Notes under the pieces: model-generated
Told to the model about the DNA's origin: nothing
What the model saw: only the letters and a program-made list of their open reading frames with translations
The model's database searches: none
Assembly (NCBI GenBank): GCA_963678705.1
Contig: OY783203.1
Coordinates: 1,178,001-1,242,000, forward strand
Length of the DNA stretch: 64,000 bases
Source of the DNA: Panorpa germanica
Lineage: Eukaryota > Arthropoda > Insecta > Mecoptera > Panorpidae
Direction: 5' to 3'
Program-made: the position numbers and the translations under genes
Shown: one piece after another, positions 25,046 through 37,747 of the stretch
How the letters are laid out: each line of letters opens with the position of its first letter
How positions within the stretch are numbered: position 1 is the stretch's first letter

Positions 25046-28000
25046 AATAATCACGCGCGCATTAGTAATTGTCGTTAAACACTACTTCCTAAATTTAAAT
25101 TCATTTCCGGAATCAGGTTTAATAACGGAAATTGTGTAATACTAAAGCGGTGAGATATGGAAATGGAAAATTATTTTTTTTGTTCAATTCCTAGTATTTT
25201 TGATATGCAATTAAATTAAATTAAAGATAAGGTAATATAGAGATTTATTAAAATGTGGGTTATCGAAATAAGTGTTATGTACAACTTCCTAACCTAAAAA
25301 ATATTTATGTTTTATAAACTATTATATAATTTGATTTTGTTCCAAAATTTTTTTCATTTTATTATAAAGATCAATTTTTTATTACATGAAACAGTTTCTG
25401 ATAAATGCGGGTTTTTTAAAAATAATGCAGCCAATAGTAAATATAGCATTTACGTAAAATGTATGTACGGTAAACCGGGTATAATTAAAGAAATAAAATA
25501 ATTGGTAAGATTAATTTTAGAAAAATTAAAAATTTATCTTATTAATATAAAACTTATATAAAAATGAATCAATTCATGAACACATTTAGACCCTTATTTC
25601 AAATAATAGTGACATCTGCGTTAAACAATACATACTGTAGCTGTTATATTGATCTATTGTTGAAAAAACTATCACCATTATCATTACTTTTATAAAATAA
25701 AAAAAAACTACAACAAACTTTAAAAACATGACACCAATTTAAACCATATGAAATTTAAAATTAAAATAATTAATGTATTATAAATCGTACACAAATTTAA
25801 CCAACAAATAAATAAATATTTATATAAAAATATATATAACTTACATTTATAAAAATGCATTTGTTTGTAATTTCGACGTTTTAACACTTTTTTGACACTT
25901 GTTGGACAACGTGATGCAGCGTGCAGCAGCGTGCTTCCCTGCCTCCTATGTTTACAATAAGCTTTCTGCCAGTAGACTGACCACTGAAGTAAATCCGACC
26001 ACCTCGCGCTACAAAATGACTCACCTCCACATATACCTCTCTCTTTCGAACATAAAGTAAATCGTATATTGTTATCTTTATCTTATTAAAAAATAAATAA
26101 ATGTAAGATAGTTGGCTTAGTCTCTCATGTGTGTGATTGCTTCTTTCTAATGGTTGTTACTTGTTAGCCTTTAGTCTTAGGCGGGTGTTTTCTTGTTTTG
26201 CTTTTATTATTTTATCTATTGTAATCCTTTTTTGTCCACGCGACTGGATCTTTTTTTTTTTTAGAAAATATTTTGTGTAAATTTTGTCTGTTACATTTTT
26301 GAGATTCTTTGGAATTGGTTACAGCTTTATAGTATTTTTATAAGGACTGTCAGTTAGACGGATGATAAATGGGATTTAACGAATCAAATCTCATTTAGAT
26401 TGATTGTAATTAATTTGAAAAGTAAAACCTAATTAATTCCATGATTTCTATTATAAACTAAATTTAAAAGTATACTCTGTTAAAATGCAAGGATAATTAA
26501 TTACTATAATATCAAAGTATATTCTTTGACAGCGCTAGAGCCGAGGCTGTTGAGTAATTGACATGATTAAGGGTCTCTAGTAGAGATGAGCTTTGTGTTT
26601 TTGCATATATTATGTTTTTGTAACTTTGTTACGAAACTTTTTTGCATAGTGAAATAAATCATTATACAATTTACAGAATATATTGATTTTGCAATGTAAC
26701 ACAAAAGTTAAAAAAGAGCTACATTTTTCTTGAGGTACAATGCCATAATTTGGCATATTTTCAGAGGTTTTTTATGCTGTAACATCATGGAATGATATGA
26801 TTTTTATCGGACAATTTATCACGTGATTTTTTAAACTGAGGATATTTTGAAAATGTTTAAACGCTTTCGGTTTTTGCGGTGTTAGAAACTCCGTTATTTT
26901 TGTATGTTTTAACTTGAAACTGCGGAATTTATTTTCTATACCTTAATATATTTTAATTAATTATTTATCAATATATAATTAGAAACACGTACTGCAGATG
27001 TACCCCCCTTCAGTGTATTAACTAGGAGTCCTTAATGAAAGTATCCACGTTCTACCTTAAAAAGCAAAAAACCAATAAAGAGGCTCTGTACTTCAACTTT
27101 ACGATGCCCAACTTTACGATCTCAAAATTGATTCTAGCTAAGGCCCTGTCGGGTGTTTAATATAGCTTTATTTTTGTCTGAGCAATAAGAACAAATTATG
27201 TTCTCCTCCAAATGAATCTCTGTGCAAATTTAAATTATAAAATTGTGCTGATAATGCTATTCATTTTTATAAAGTACTTTTTTCGAGACATTATAATTTA
27301 GAAAAGTCAGTGTATAATTAGGTTCACCTTTAGTAGAATATGTTGTACATTACACAGAAAAAATGAGTAATAGTCTATTATAACATATATGGATGGCTGT
27401 CATTTCAAAGTCCTGTAACTGTATCAATATTTACTCCATCGACACAAATATTTTACCCAGTGTGGTTGAGATTACCCTTTAAGAAAATATAAAAAAAAGA
27501 GTTTATTCAAATTTTGCGCACCAAGTTCGGAACCCCTTAATACTCACTCACACTAACAAACACAACTCCTGCAGCTGTTATAGAAATCTTTGTAGAACTG
27601 ATTTATTTGAATAAATACTATTTTTTGTGCATGGCTAGAATGTAATTAAATGTTAATTATGCGATTATTGTATCAGTGAATAACAACAAGAATGCTTTAA
27701 TTAAGAGTATACAAGGTAGAGTATATGTAGAGTCTACATTCTATCATTTTTCATGCTCAGGTTAAGATATTAGCAAGCATGAGTTATTAAAAGAAAAACT
27801 CATTAGCATATAATTTTTATATTAGTTTTAATAATTGCATTTTCCTCGGCAATTCTTCTCATGGGAAATGTAACCAGGGAAATGTACTGTCAGTAAGGCA
27901 AACACAGCCTTTTCTTTTTTCCTTTATTTTGCTCTCTCCCCAATTTCAGTTCTACCCTGTGTAATTTTTTACAATCTTCAATTTTACGATAAATCCAATG

Positions 28001-29930
28001 CGTTTGATGCTAGTCATGTGGACCAGTGGTCACGAACAATGCTACTAATTAAGATGTACGATCAGAAATGTATATCTTACATTTCAAATTGTTATTTCTC
28101 AAACATCTGGTTGTTATAACCGTTATTTTTTAAATCATTTGATTGGTTGTTGATGTTTATTCAAACAAGGGTTTTGCAAAATCGACACACACTCCCGTGA
28201 ATTTCTTATGATTTCATCGAACTGCAAGATTAAAATCTTTGGATTGAGTTCAATTTCAGTCAGTTCTTTTCAGCGTTAAAAGTTCAATTTACAATAATAT
28301 AGTACTTTCAAGTACTATACTCTTTTTAATCTACAATTATAATACTTAATTTAGTTTGAATTTTATGTAAAAAGCTGTTTTTATATTCCTAACCTGTATT
28401 TTTGATACTTCCTTATCGTTTCGGTTATTAGTGATCAATATCGTGTAAAATTACAAACGATTACAAAATTAATATGTGTGGTTTATGGAAATAACTTTAT
28501 TTTTAGTTATAGCGGTTACTATTGAAAGAACATTTTATCCTGGTTTGCATTTCTCTTGATCTTCCTGCACAGTGGAATTATTTTTGTGTTCCTTAACAAT
28601 TGGATATAACCTCTAAATATTATCACGTCCATTACAAAATTTGTTGCCTTGTTTTTGCATTTACTTGTAGATATAGTTTCGGGATAATTTACCAGGGACC
28701 AATAATTCAAATATAACGATGAAAATTATATTTTATTAATAACCTAATGGCATTTTTTATAATGAAAAAATAATGGATTTTTAGAGTATAGAAACCTGTA
28801 TCTGAACCTGTAACAAATGTAATTCTGTTTTGTACTCTGTTGTATAAAAGAGATGGCAGTTTATAGAAAAGAAAAGGGTATGAATCGGACGTGACGTTTA
28901 GATTTCTTTAATGTTTAAAGGGATATAATTTTTAATATTTTCTATAAATGCTCCTACGCTTGAGGTTCTGACGGAATGTTAAAAAATTTAGATATGTTTC
29001 ACAACCTCATGTAATAAGTCCAACTAATGACACACCGTGTGATAATATAGATATAGAACACACTGCATTCTGTTTTTACGCGATGGTTCCGCTCTCAACA
29101 AATTCGCGTAAAGAAAGATACGCAAGAGATTGATTCCACATTTGAAGAATCAGCTGAAGTAATGTGATTTTAGTATGCGAACACATCTTTTATAATGTGC
29201 TTAAAACTTTATTTCAAAATACACTTTCCTTAGCAATACTTTTAATAATTTTAGAACCGCGTTATATCAAATTAAATCGCATAAAATCGCGTTAAATCAA
29301 ATCCGCGTAAAACAGAATCAAGTGTCTGCGAATACATAATCTTATGCATAACATGCCTTGCATATGCAGTACTTTCGCTATCAATTTTCTAGCCCCGGCA
29401 GCAAAAGGGTTAATCACAAATCCGATACGTTACATATCTAATGTGCAATCATGCTGTACAGCGTATTTATTATCATGTTTAACTAGCCGTAGGATTGTAC
29501 TGTCAGATCCTCTGAGTCTGACCAAGTCTAGCTCTAGCTTCCACACGAGTGGGCAGACAATTAATAACTTGCTAGCTAGCAGTATTATATCACGTGTTTA
29601 CCTTATTGTTTTGCAATTAATATAAACAGTCGTTTAAATCAAATATATTACTGGCTTTTATTTCATTTTATTTGTCAGTTACACGTACAAAATTTATAAC
29701 TCATATAAATAAGAAATCTTGATGAAGAAAACAGTTAAACAATTATATAATAAGGAAGATGCAACTTTGATTAATATATTTGTATAATGTAGTCTTTAAA
29801 TATTGAAATAAATTAAATAATAATAAAAAGGTATATTTTTTAATAATTAAAATTACATATATTCAGAGCCGCATCTATTGAGTATCACAAGTGGTAATAT
29901 ATGGGCCCTAAGTTTTAGGGATCACGAAAT
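25046..29930. other. AT-rich non-coding stretch
   Basis: I see nothing gene-like in these 4.9 kb. A slightly GC-richer patch at 25890-26040 and several short open frames have no recognisable content. Confidence 0.5.
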
Positions 29931-29931
29931 C

Positions 29932-30040
29932 TTAGGGGCTATCCATAATAACGTCACACATGAAGAGGAGAGGGAAGTCAAGAACTTGTGACAAGGGAGA
30001 GTTGGAGGGGTCAGAATTGAAGGATTTATTTGTGGCCCCT
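29932..30040. repeat. Fragment resembling a widespread arthropod interspersed repeat
   Basis: The stretch contains TTAGGGGCTATCCATAATAA then CGTCACAC, purine-rich blocks and CTTGTGACAAGGGAGAG. Sequences of this type (a TCCATAA..ACGTCAC motif followed by G-rich runs) recur in many arthropod genomes as part of a DNA-transposon-derived repeat. The family assignment is from memory and I could not check it. Confidence 0.35.
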
Positions 30041-31150
30041 TACTGTCACTAGTAAAATGCTTAATTAATATATAGGTAGTTTTTATGTTATAGTATATTA
30101 TTATTTTACTCGTATATTCTGTGTTTCTGTGTAGAAATCTTATGCTATGAATTGATAAACTTAAGGTCACTTAATTTCCAAAATGAGTCACAGGTTATAA
30201 TTACTTTTGAGTTCTAAAATATTATAAATAATAAGACAATTGAACACTGTAAGAAAGAAATGTAATAACCTAAAATACGTCAAGAAACGTAAACGTAATA
30301 TTTTTTAAAAATGTTTCCGGGTGTAAATTAATCGGTGTCCACCAAAATGTAAAAAGTGTAGAACAGTAACAGGCGCCCGAGCAAACGTCAAACTGTGTGA
30401 CGTCACTAAGTGATGCGATAAAGCAAGCGTGTAACAGGGTGGCATTACTGTTGGTAGTAACATTTTGTTTATTGTAATGATTACCAATATTACAAATTTG
30501 CGAATTTGATACTAATACTATACTGTTGGTAATCCTTGATCGAAATTGGAGAAATATCGTAAGAATATTATTACAGTCATCCAATTTTCCGGGTATCAGT
30601 CTAAAATATAAATTGTATTTGGGCTTATTTGATTATGCAATAGTTTATTGATTTAATGTAAAACTATTTCATATTTCTTATATGTTGAATCTAAGAGAAG
30701 CCAAAAGATATTGTGGAGAAATGCTGAAATAGAGGACTTAGGACCTCTATTCTTTTTAATTAGTACTCCACCATTGGGGACTCATGTTATCAACTGTTTT
30801 AGTAAACTACCTGATTACTTTTCAATATCAAGTAATAGTTGTTTTAATATGACTGTATAAGTAGAGTAATGTAATAATTTAACATATAGTACCTATTGTT
30901 TTGAATATACGGGTTCATATCGTTGAAAGTATTAAAGCTAAAGACAGTAGCAACATGCACAATCGGTAAACAGACATATCATGAACAAAATACAGCCAAC
31001 AATTTGAATCAATTTTGGTTCAATAAAATCAATAATGTTTTGTCAGTACCTGTACGTTGGTACACGCATGGTAGTTTTTCCGCACATAAACAGTATAAAC
31101 ATATACATTTGTTACTATAAAATAATATATAAGGTATAATATATATATTT
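30041..31150. other. AT-rich non-coding stretch
   Basis: No gene is seen. A GC-richer patch at 30310-30430 yields two overlapping minus frames without domain similarity. Confidence 0.45.
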
Positions 31151-31465
31151 ATATATCTATCTTTGTCTTTCACATCGCGACTTGGGTCTGTCCATATAAG
31201 GTATGGTTGCCTTACATGGGTCGCGGCACTTGACTCGAGTGGTGTGGCAGTGCGCGGTAAGCGGCTTGGCTTGTGGATCAGCTCTTGGGCTTTCGAGCTC
31301 TCGATCTCTCGAGCTCACGGGCCCATACGGCGACTTACGGCGGCTAGTTGCTTTTGCTATTTTACTTTGCTGCGTTTGGATATTGGATGTTGTCTTTCTT
31401 GCTTCTCTGTTTGCTTGGATGTTGGACATTGCGTTACTTCTTTACCGAAGACAGTGCCGTGCCGT
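31151..31465. repeat. GC-rich block of unknown origin, probably a mobile-element piece
   Basis: Composition changes abruptly at both ends and frames are open on both strands at once (plus 31163-31519, minus 31157-31429), as happens in GC-rich non-coding DNA. The inside carries an imperfect palindrome of GAGCTC/TCGAG units at about 31296-31317. None of the frames shows a domain I recognise. An abrupt, compact GC block inside AT-rich DNA suggests insertion, but I could find neither terminal repeats nor a target duplication. Confidence 0.3.
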
Positions 31466-32882
31466 GCCTACTTACCACAAAATCAATTCATATCGATTTA
31501 TCTTAAAAACATAAAGTGAAGCTAGTTCCATTCTGTCTAGTAACAATCTGTTCTTAATTCTTTAACTTTATTCAGTAACAATTTATATTTTTCCTTTCAA
31601 GTGGCGCTAAACTTCAATTAGCTTTGCCACATAATCAACAGATTGCTCCCTGTTTGTGATGCTATCCAATGTAAAGTACGAAGTTCTTGTTAAGCTATAT
31701 TTGAAAACACTTTGTCTCCAAAAATTTCACAGTAAACATTTTGGAGTCACTTCGCCATCTTATTGAAGATGCGCATGACTTTTTTGTCATGAAAGTGCGA
31801 ACTATAATTGAAGTGCAATAGTGATAGAAACGTCATAAAAACGAACACTTCACCAAATTGTTTACTGAGTTGTAGCAGAGTTGTTATATTATACAGAACT
31901 GTAAGTTCTGTACACATACTATCAATATTCAAAATATCAAAGTGCGGAAATCTTTATTTATTAAGAAAATGTTCATGGTTATGTTGTTTTATTTAAATAA
32001 TGAAACCGGCTACAATTTTCGATTTTTTTATATATGCATCTGAAGTATTTTGATTAAAAAATATACCGATTTGTTTTTTTAAAACCACAATATCAAATGT
32101 ATACTCTTCTTTGCAAATGAATCGAGCTTTCATCAACCTGACTAAAATTCAGGATAATTTAATTAATTAGATATATCCTTTATAATTGTACAACATTTAT
32201 AATATTCTGCCGATAATGCTTGTAACAGCACGGTAACTATTAAAAAATACTAATAGTTCACAACTGTGCAATAAAATTTTCACGAATTTGAACTCCAGAT
32301 TGCAAATTCATGATTATCTATTCTCATATTCTCGAGTTCTTCACTAATAAAAGATGAATTCCGTATAAAATACTATTAGTTTCATTTTTAATCAAAATTT
32401 TAACTCTCAGACTTACGATTTTCTCATAATGCCCCCATTTACAGACGCCACTGACAACATACCGTGCTTATGCTTACAACTTACGAGTTGCGGGTACGAT
32501 TTGCGAGTTACTTCCTCACATGGGCATAAAAGGGACCCCATGTTTTGTTTTATTATTTTGCTGTACTTTGAGATGTTACCATATCTTAGATGTTTTGAAG
32601 GAAGCTTACATGATTTTCATATACTTACTTTTTAATGTTTTACTTAATATTGTGTCACTATATATGTATGTAATTATTTTTGTAAAGGTAGATTTGTAAG
32701 AATTAATAAATGATGTGAATATGTGGAGAGGAGATTTGAGGGATAGTGAGGAGGGGCAACCTTGTTTTAGGATTGATTTTAAAACTCATCAACTCCTCAT
32801 CAATAAGGTAATCAAGGAGTCCTGAGCTATAAAGCTAGCCTTCAAGAAATTGGAGAAATTCGACTGAACTAAATAGGATAGT
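31466..32882. other. AT-rich non-coding stretch
   Basis: No gene, RNA or recognisable element is seen. Confidence 0.5.
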
Positions 32883-33050
32883 ATAGTTCAAATTACGAGA
32901 GTTCGGCGACGACTCATACTTAAAACAATTTGTAGGGTATATATAAATTGACGATATAACTAAAAAGCACTGACTCACTTATTTTTCTATAATGTATATA
33001 GAAACTAATAAGATAAAATTCATTATCGTATTATAGATTCATACTGCTCT
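32883..33050 (+). repeat. Dispersed repeat, copy 2
   Basis: The partner of 17620-17778 in the same orientation. It shares TATAGTTCAAA, AGTTCGGCG, TACTTAAAACAA, GATATAACTAAAAAG and AGATAAAATTCATTATCG. Both copies end at about the same point (ATAC.GCTCT), which suggests a real 3' boundary of the repeat unit. Confidence 0.75.
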
Positions 33051-33209
33051 TATAACCTCTTTTAAGTATAAGTTGCCGAAGAACTACCGTGATTTGGACT
33101 ATATTTCAGTTACGATAGTTATGAATTCGAATATTTTGTTGTTTAATTCATCAAGTAATTTTGTATCAACAAATGGGCACAGGGGCGTGTAATTTTTCGG
33201 GACTCGATG

Positions 33210-33300
33210 TCGAATATAATCAATGTCAGGGCACCTTAGGTACCATCAACATTATAGGAGATCGGACTTAGCATTGGAAATAGATTGACGTTAAATTAAA
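33210..33300 (+). repeat. SINE tail fragment
   Basis: ACATTATAGGAGATCGGACT, AGCATTGGAAATAG and GACGTTAAATTAAATTATAA correspond to the last third of the SINE, including its A-rich end. The head and body are missing. Confidence 0.6.
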
Positions 33301-33387
33301 TTATAAAAAAAATGTATTCAATCACTACATGTAACACATGTTACTACTTGTAATACTTCGGTAAATATTAAAACGTAACGTTAGGTA

Positions 33388-33602
33388 ATATTATTATTAA
33401 TTGTTTATTGTTCGCCCTTCGGCTTTACAATCTACATTCTTAATACATTTCATATACTTCAACTTACAATTAAATTTACATTATTCTAGACCTTTTTATT
33501 TTCAAAAGTACTTTCTGCTTCTTCTTCTCTTGACCCTCTTCCTTCATTTTTCCTAGTCTTCCTTCTGGACTGGTCTACTCCCTAGTCTATTTTTCTGGGC
33601 TG
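33388..33602 (-). mobile_element. LINE 3' end, 5'-truncated
   Basis: On the minus strand a highly charged Arg/Lys/Glu-rich C-terminal peptide (with REEEAES and ENKKV near its end) stops at 33488-33486. An AT-rich 3' untranslated part follows, with AAAGCCGAAGGGCGAACAAT, AATAAA and a (TAA)n end at about 33388. An Arg/Glu-rich tail, a GCCGAAGGGC motif and a simple-repeat terminus are usual for insect non-LTR retrotransposons of the jockey/R1 kind. Only the last about 215 bp remain, as is typical for incomplete reverse transcription, and an in-frame stop shows that it is dead. The clade is not certain. Confidence 0.55.
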
Positions 33603-33985
33603 AAGTTTAAGTTAGGTAATAAACATTACGTTAAATAATACATGATGTTACGTTTTGTGTTTAGCGGAATATAAGTAACAAGATCAAGGCAGATTTGATA
33701 CACACAGACATACAGACATGATTATATGTAGTTCCAGACCAAGTAATGTAATTTATAACTAGTTTTCGCTGATGGAGCCGGTGTCAGTTCTTAGACATTA
33801 CGCTTAAAACATACAATCTATGTTATGTAATCAGTTCCAGGTTGTCCTTCATTACACCCACAAATAATTCAATCTCGTTGTGTGCGTCCCCCTCGCACCT
33901 CGGCAGAAAGGGAGAGGGTATAATGGCTCCAGCCGTGAACTTTGTTCGCGTGCTGCGGGCCGTAGTTTTATGATACTCGAACTTA

Positions 33986-34104
33986 CCTCGTATGTGGATA
34001 TTTCCTTCAAACATAGTTTGATGAACTATTTGCTCCATCAAAACAGACCATAGATGGACGCCGACATGACGGCAGCCGCGGCAATCACCACAAACAAGAC
34101 CCAT
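33986..34104 (-). pseudogene. Possible decayed membrane-segment exon
   Basis: On the minus strand an acceptor (CGATTAG, ending about 34105) and a strong donor (GAG/GTAAGT, about 33985) enclose a GC-rich segment. In one frame it reads WVLFVVIAAAAVMSASIYGL, a classic transmembrane helix, then F-stop-W-S-K-stop before the exon end. The arrangement (Trp, helix, Tyr, then WSK) resembles the first membrane segment of insect DEG/ENaC (pickpocket) channels. The two in-frame stops would make it a pseudogene. Another frame is open throughout but encodes nothing recognisable. The pickpocket suggestion is a weak inference. Confidence 0.3.
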
Positions 34105-37100
34105 CCTAATCGAATTAAGATATACGTATTATAATTGGAAATTTATACGCTAAGAAATCTCTACAAAATTGTTCAGTAATACACTGATGATATTGGCTGA
34201 ATTTTATTTTAAATATTACCCAGTCAATCAATTTTCTGCTATAGGGGATTATTATTTTGTTGCACCTAGGATGTAGATGTCTTCTTCTTTCAGTGGGTCA
34301 ATTTGGCACTTCTTTTCATTTTTTTTTTTTGTTGCGCTGCCCTCCCATTTTGTGCCATTGCATGAAAAAATAATCTGTGTAAAATATCGGTCAATCGGAT
34401 AACGGGAAAGCGTGCCCCAAGAGTTTTAAAAATTGACGTCTTAATTTTTCATAAATCTATAATACGTATTAGTAAAATTAACTATCAGAACCTCAAATAT
34501 CCAATTATTAATAGTCGCAATATTATCGGAAATATTAACAATTTAACAATATATAGTTGTCTCTGTTCCCTTTGAATTGTCATCTCTTTAATATAACACT
34601 ACTATTAAATATCTTCTTCTAATCGTTTCTAAAACTATATTTTGTGTCTGCGTTTTTAATCGTCGTAATAATGTTTAATTTGACAGTTTTGAATAAGTTC
34701 ATTATAATAATTACATACGAGTATTAATGTATTTTTAAATAAATAATATTTTTTTAATTTTATTTGATGAAAAAAAGACAAATGGTTCTTAAATACTATT
34801 ACCATTTAAGAGAAGCCAATGTTTTATTAATATATTAGAAAACGCCTTATATATCGAGTGGCTCCCGCTCAGCCGATCAGTGATTACTTTTATTGAACGG
34901 AGGTGAGCCGATCGAATCTAGGTAATCCTAAAATTTAAAAGTAAGATTATATTCTTATAAAAAGCACCGATGGCACAAACTTGTCACATAAATCAACAGA
35001 TATCGGTAATAGACCGATGTTAAATAAACTACATTTAAAAATAAATAAATAAATGAAATTGGTTGTATTATTGTTTATTTTTAAATTTATTAAAGCTATT
35101 ATTATTTAGTTATGCTGTGTTAGTTACCTCATATTTTGTAATCTGTTTAAGATCAATTTCAATAGAATCCAAATCAGTGACTTGGTGTTAAAAGGACGAA
35201 TGTTAAAATTTCAACTTGAAAGTTCTTACTTGAAATTATTTTAATTTCTATTGACAAAAAGTAGAATCTGTTTCAACGTTGGGTAAACATTTGCATTAAA
35301 TCTGATTATGTATTGAAAAATGTAATATTTTAAAGAGAAAAAATGACATTGGCTCTTTTAGCATCAAGCCACAAATATAATTTATACTTCGTCTGTTTCC
35401 ATTTGTACCCGAATATATGGCAACTTCATGTTGTACAACTGATGAGGTAACATATATGTCTGCTTTGTGTTTCAAACGTTGTACTCATTTGATGAAATTT
35501 TGACATCATGTTTTTTTGTCTAGCTGTCTGAGTTACATTCAAATTATGTAAATTCATTTAAAATAAAATGTAAACAAAAATGATGTCAGCAGTCGCCACG
35601 TCTGCACTCCTACAATTTTAGGTCTTCGGGAGCCCCTGGAACTATCAGAAAGCGTTTCAGAGCGCCACTGGGTGCCCCACAGTGAGCCAAAGTGCTGTGT
35701 TTTTACGACTTAATATTCAAATATTAGTTTTGATTGATGTGTTTCTAAATAACTAATTAATTAATATTTTAATTTCAATTTTTTATTTATGTGTGTTGGT
35801 GTTTTCAATTCCAAATTTGGTTCATTTTTTATTTATTACTTCTGACTATGTAACTGTATTTTTGAGATATCCTTACGATTTTAAAAATTTGTAGAACAGT
35901 ATTTTAGTTATTTCAAAATTACTGCGCGCTTGAAGATAGTTGCATCCGATGCGCGTTTTATTTTCTGCGCTGGGTTTGGGACTCGCGTTGCAAACTTGTT
36001 GACCCGTGTGTGGACGAGCTTAAAATTTTATAATATGCGATAGCAAATAACTATACGTCACACATTAACTATAATTTTTAATAAGAAAATAAATTGAGTT
36101 GTTTAAATTCGGTGTGGAATGAGATTTTAGTGTTAAAAACATGAATATTTTAAATTTAGCGTTCTTAATATTTACATATACATGTGTATTCAACATGATA
36201 TGTGATGAATAATCACCATAAACAATACCAGTAAATAACTTTTACAGTTAGCATATTGATTTCCGCCAACTTAATACTCCACTTTCTAACATCTAAGCCA
36301 AATCATTGTCCAACGGTTTTTATTCACACGTCCCGACAGTGGCCTCGAACCTCTAGTTGAATCATCGGCCGGTATGTCCTAACCTTCAGACTAATTTGAC
36401 CTTTTCTCATTTCGTTCAATAATAATATTCAAAGATGGAAAGAGACAGACTATATATTATTGGTGTTTGTGTTCAACAAAAATATTCATAATCATATTTG
36501 GTAATATTGAAATTATTGAAAGGTAAACAAACACAAGTTAGCGCGTGCAAAATATGGTGGGACTTATTAATTATAGATTGCGAGATATTTTAATAAAATC
36601 AGTATATGATATTTTCAAATCTTGTCACATAATATATTATAACTCTACGTATTTGCTATCTGCATTTAAATAAGCTACACTGCATCAGCAACTTTGTCTG
36701 TCAACACTTGTTACAGTGTTCTCTCCAGTACAGTGTTACTGCTACTATGCAGTTTGTAAAACATTCAGTTGTAAACAAGTGCAGTATGTTAATGTGCAAT
36801 GTAGTGCCTCAGGGTCGTTTAACAGAAACCCTAACAGGTGTTAGGGCTCTCTCAATTAAAAGTCAATAATTATATGACAATCATTTATTCATAATCAATT
36901 ACAATCACTGATGACGTCATTAATTTCGCTCACGCCAAGCTCATAACGATCCATCTGAAGAGCTGGGTCGTAGTGTCGTTGTTGAGCATTTCGGCGCCAT
37001 GTTTAAACTTAAAGAAGACGATGACAGAAAAAATTACTTTATATAATTCGGAAAGATATATTTTATTGGGTTTTATTTCTAAAAAGATAAACAAGTACTA

Positions 37101-37740
37101 ATAGCTTATAATAAAAAGTATTTTATTTATAAAGGAATTCCATTTATAAAGATATTCTTTATTTTTCATAAGTATAAGTTAAAATAATTATATGAAACGC
37201 ACGTTGCTTAACAACGGGTAATAAAGGCAGGTATACAACTAAATATAAATCTAATTAGTTTAATTTATGTCAAATCGAACACAGGTGGATATACAAAGTA
37301 AAAATATCTGATTATTTTAAGTCTGATCATGAACACTGCAAGAAATATCATCGCCTTATCGGGTCATCCTGTCCTGTCCATTAAATTCTCTACAGAAAAA
37401 GAAATAAAAAGACCTCGTAGAATAATAAAAAATTATCACATGTGACAATTAGACTGAATTAATATTAGAAAACTAGTTGTAAAATATATTTATCTGTCTA
37501 ACCAAAATTACGATCGGTTTGCTATTGGTTCACTGTTCAGTGCATCGTGCACCTGTAGAATGCTGATTAAACGAATGTCTACACCTTTTTACGATTAGAA
37601 TGTTTTGTAATAAATTTGATATAGTTCTATTTATAAATTGTGGACACCTGATGTTTGGATTTGAGTGGGGATTCCACGAGATACTGCGAGCGTCACTCGA
37701 AGACCAATTAAAAATGTTGTAGTATCGTCCTTTATGAATC
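34105..37740. other. Non-coding stretch with small GC-richer patches
   Basis: No gene is supported. A GC-richer patch at 35580-35710 has an acceptor-like TTTTAG at 35622 followed by 28 open codons. The phrase at 35983-36025 is the second copy of the repeat near 10985. A perfect short hairpin (CCCTAACA/TGTTAGGG) lies at 36829-36846. Confidence 0.45.
36340..36405 (-). repeat. tRNA-like segment, probably a different SINE or pseudo-tRNA
   Basis: On the minus strand TTAGTCTGAAGGTTAGGACA resembles an A box region and AGAGGTTCGAGGCC a B box, at tRNA-like spacing. I could not fold a complete cloverleaf, and the sequence is unlike the main SINE of the window. It is more likely the head of another old SINE than a working tRNA gene. 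Confidence 0.35.
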
Positions 37741-37747
37741 TATTTCA

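Noticed and set aside
31157..31519. Three overlapping frames on both strands at 31.2-31.5 kb, considered as a gene
   Set aside because: Frames open on both strands at once are expected in a GC-rich block. None shows a domain, and the block is better treated as an unclassified insert.
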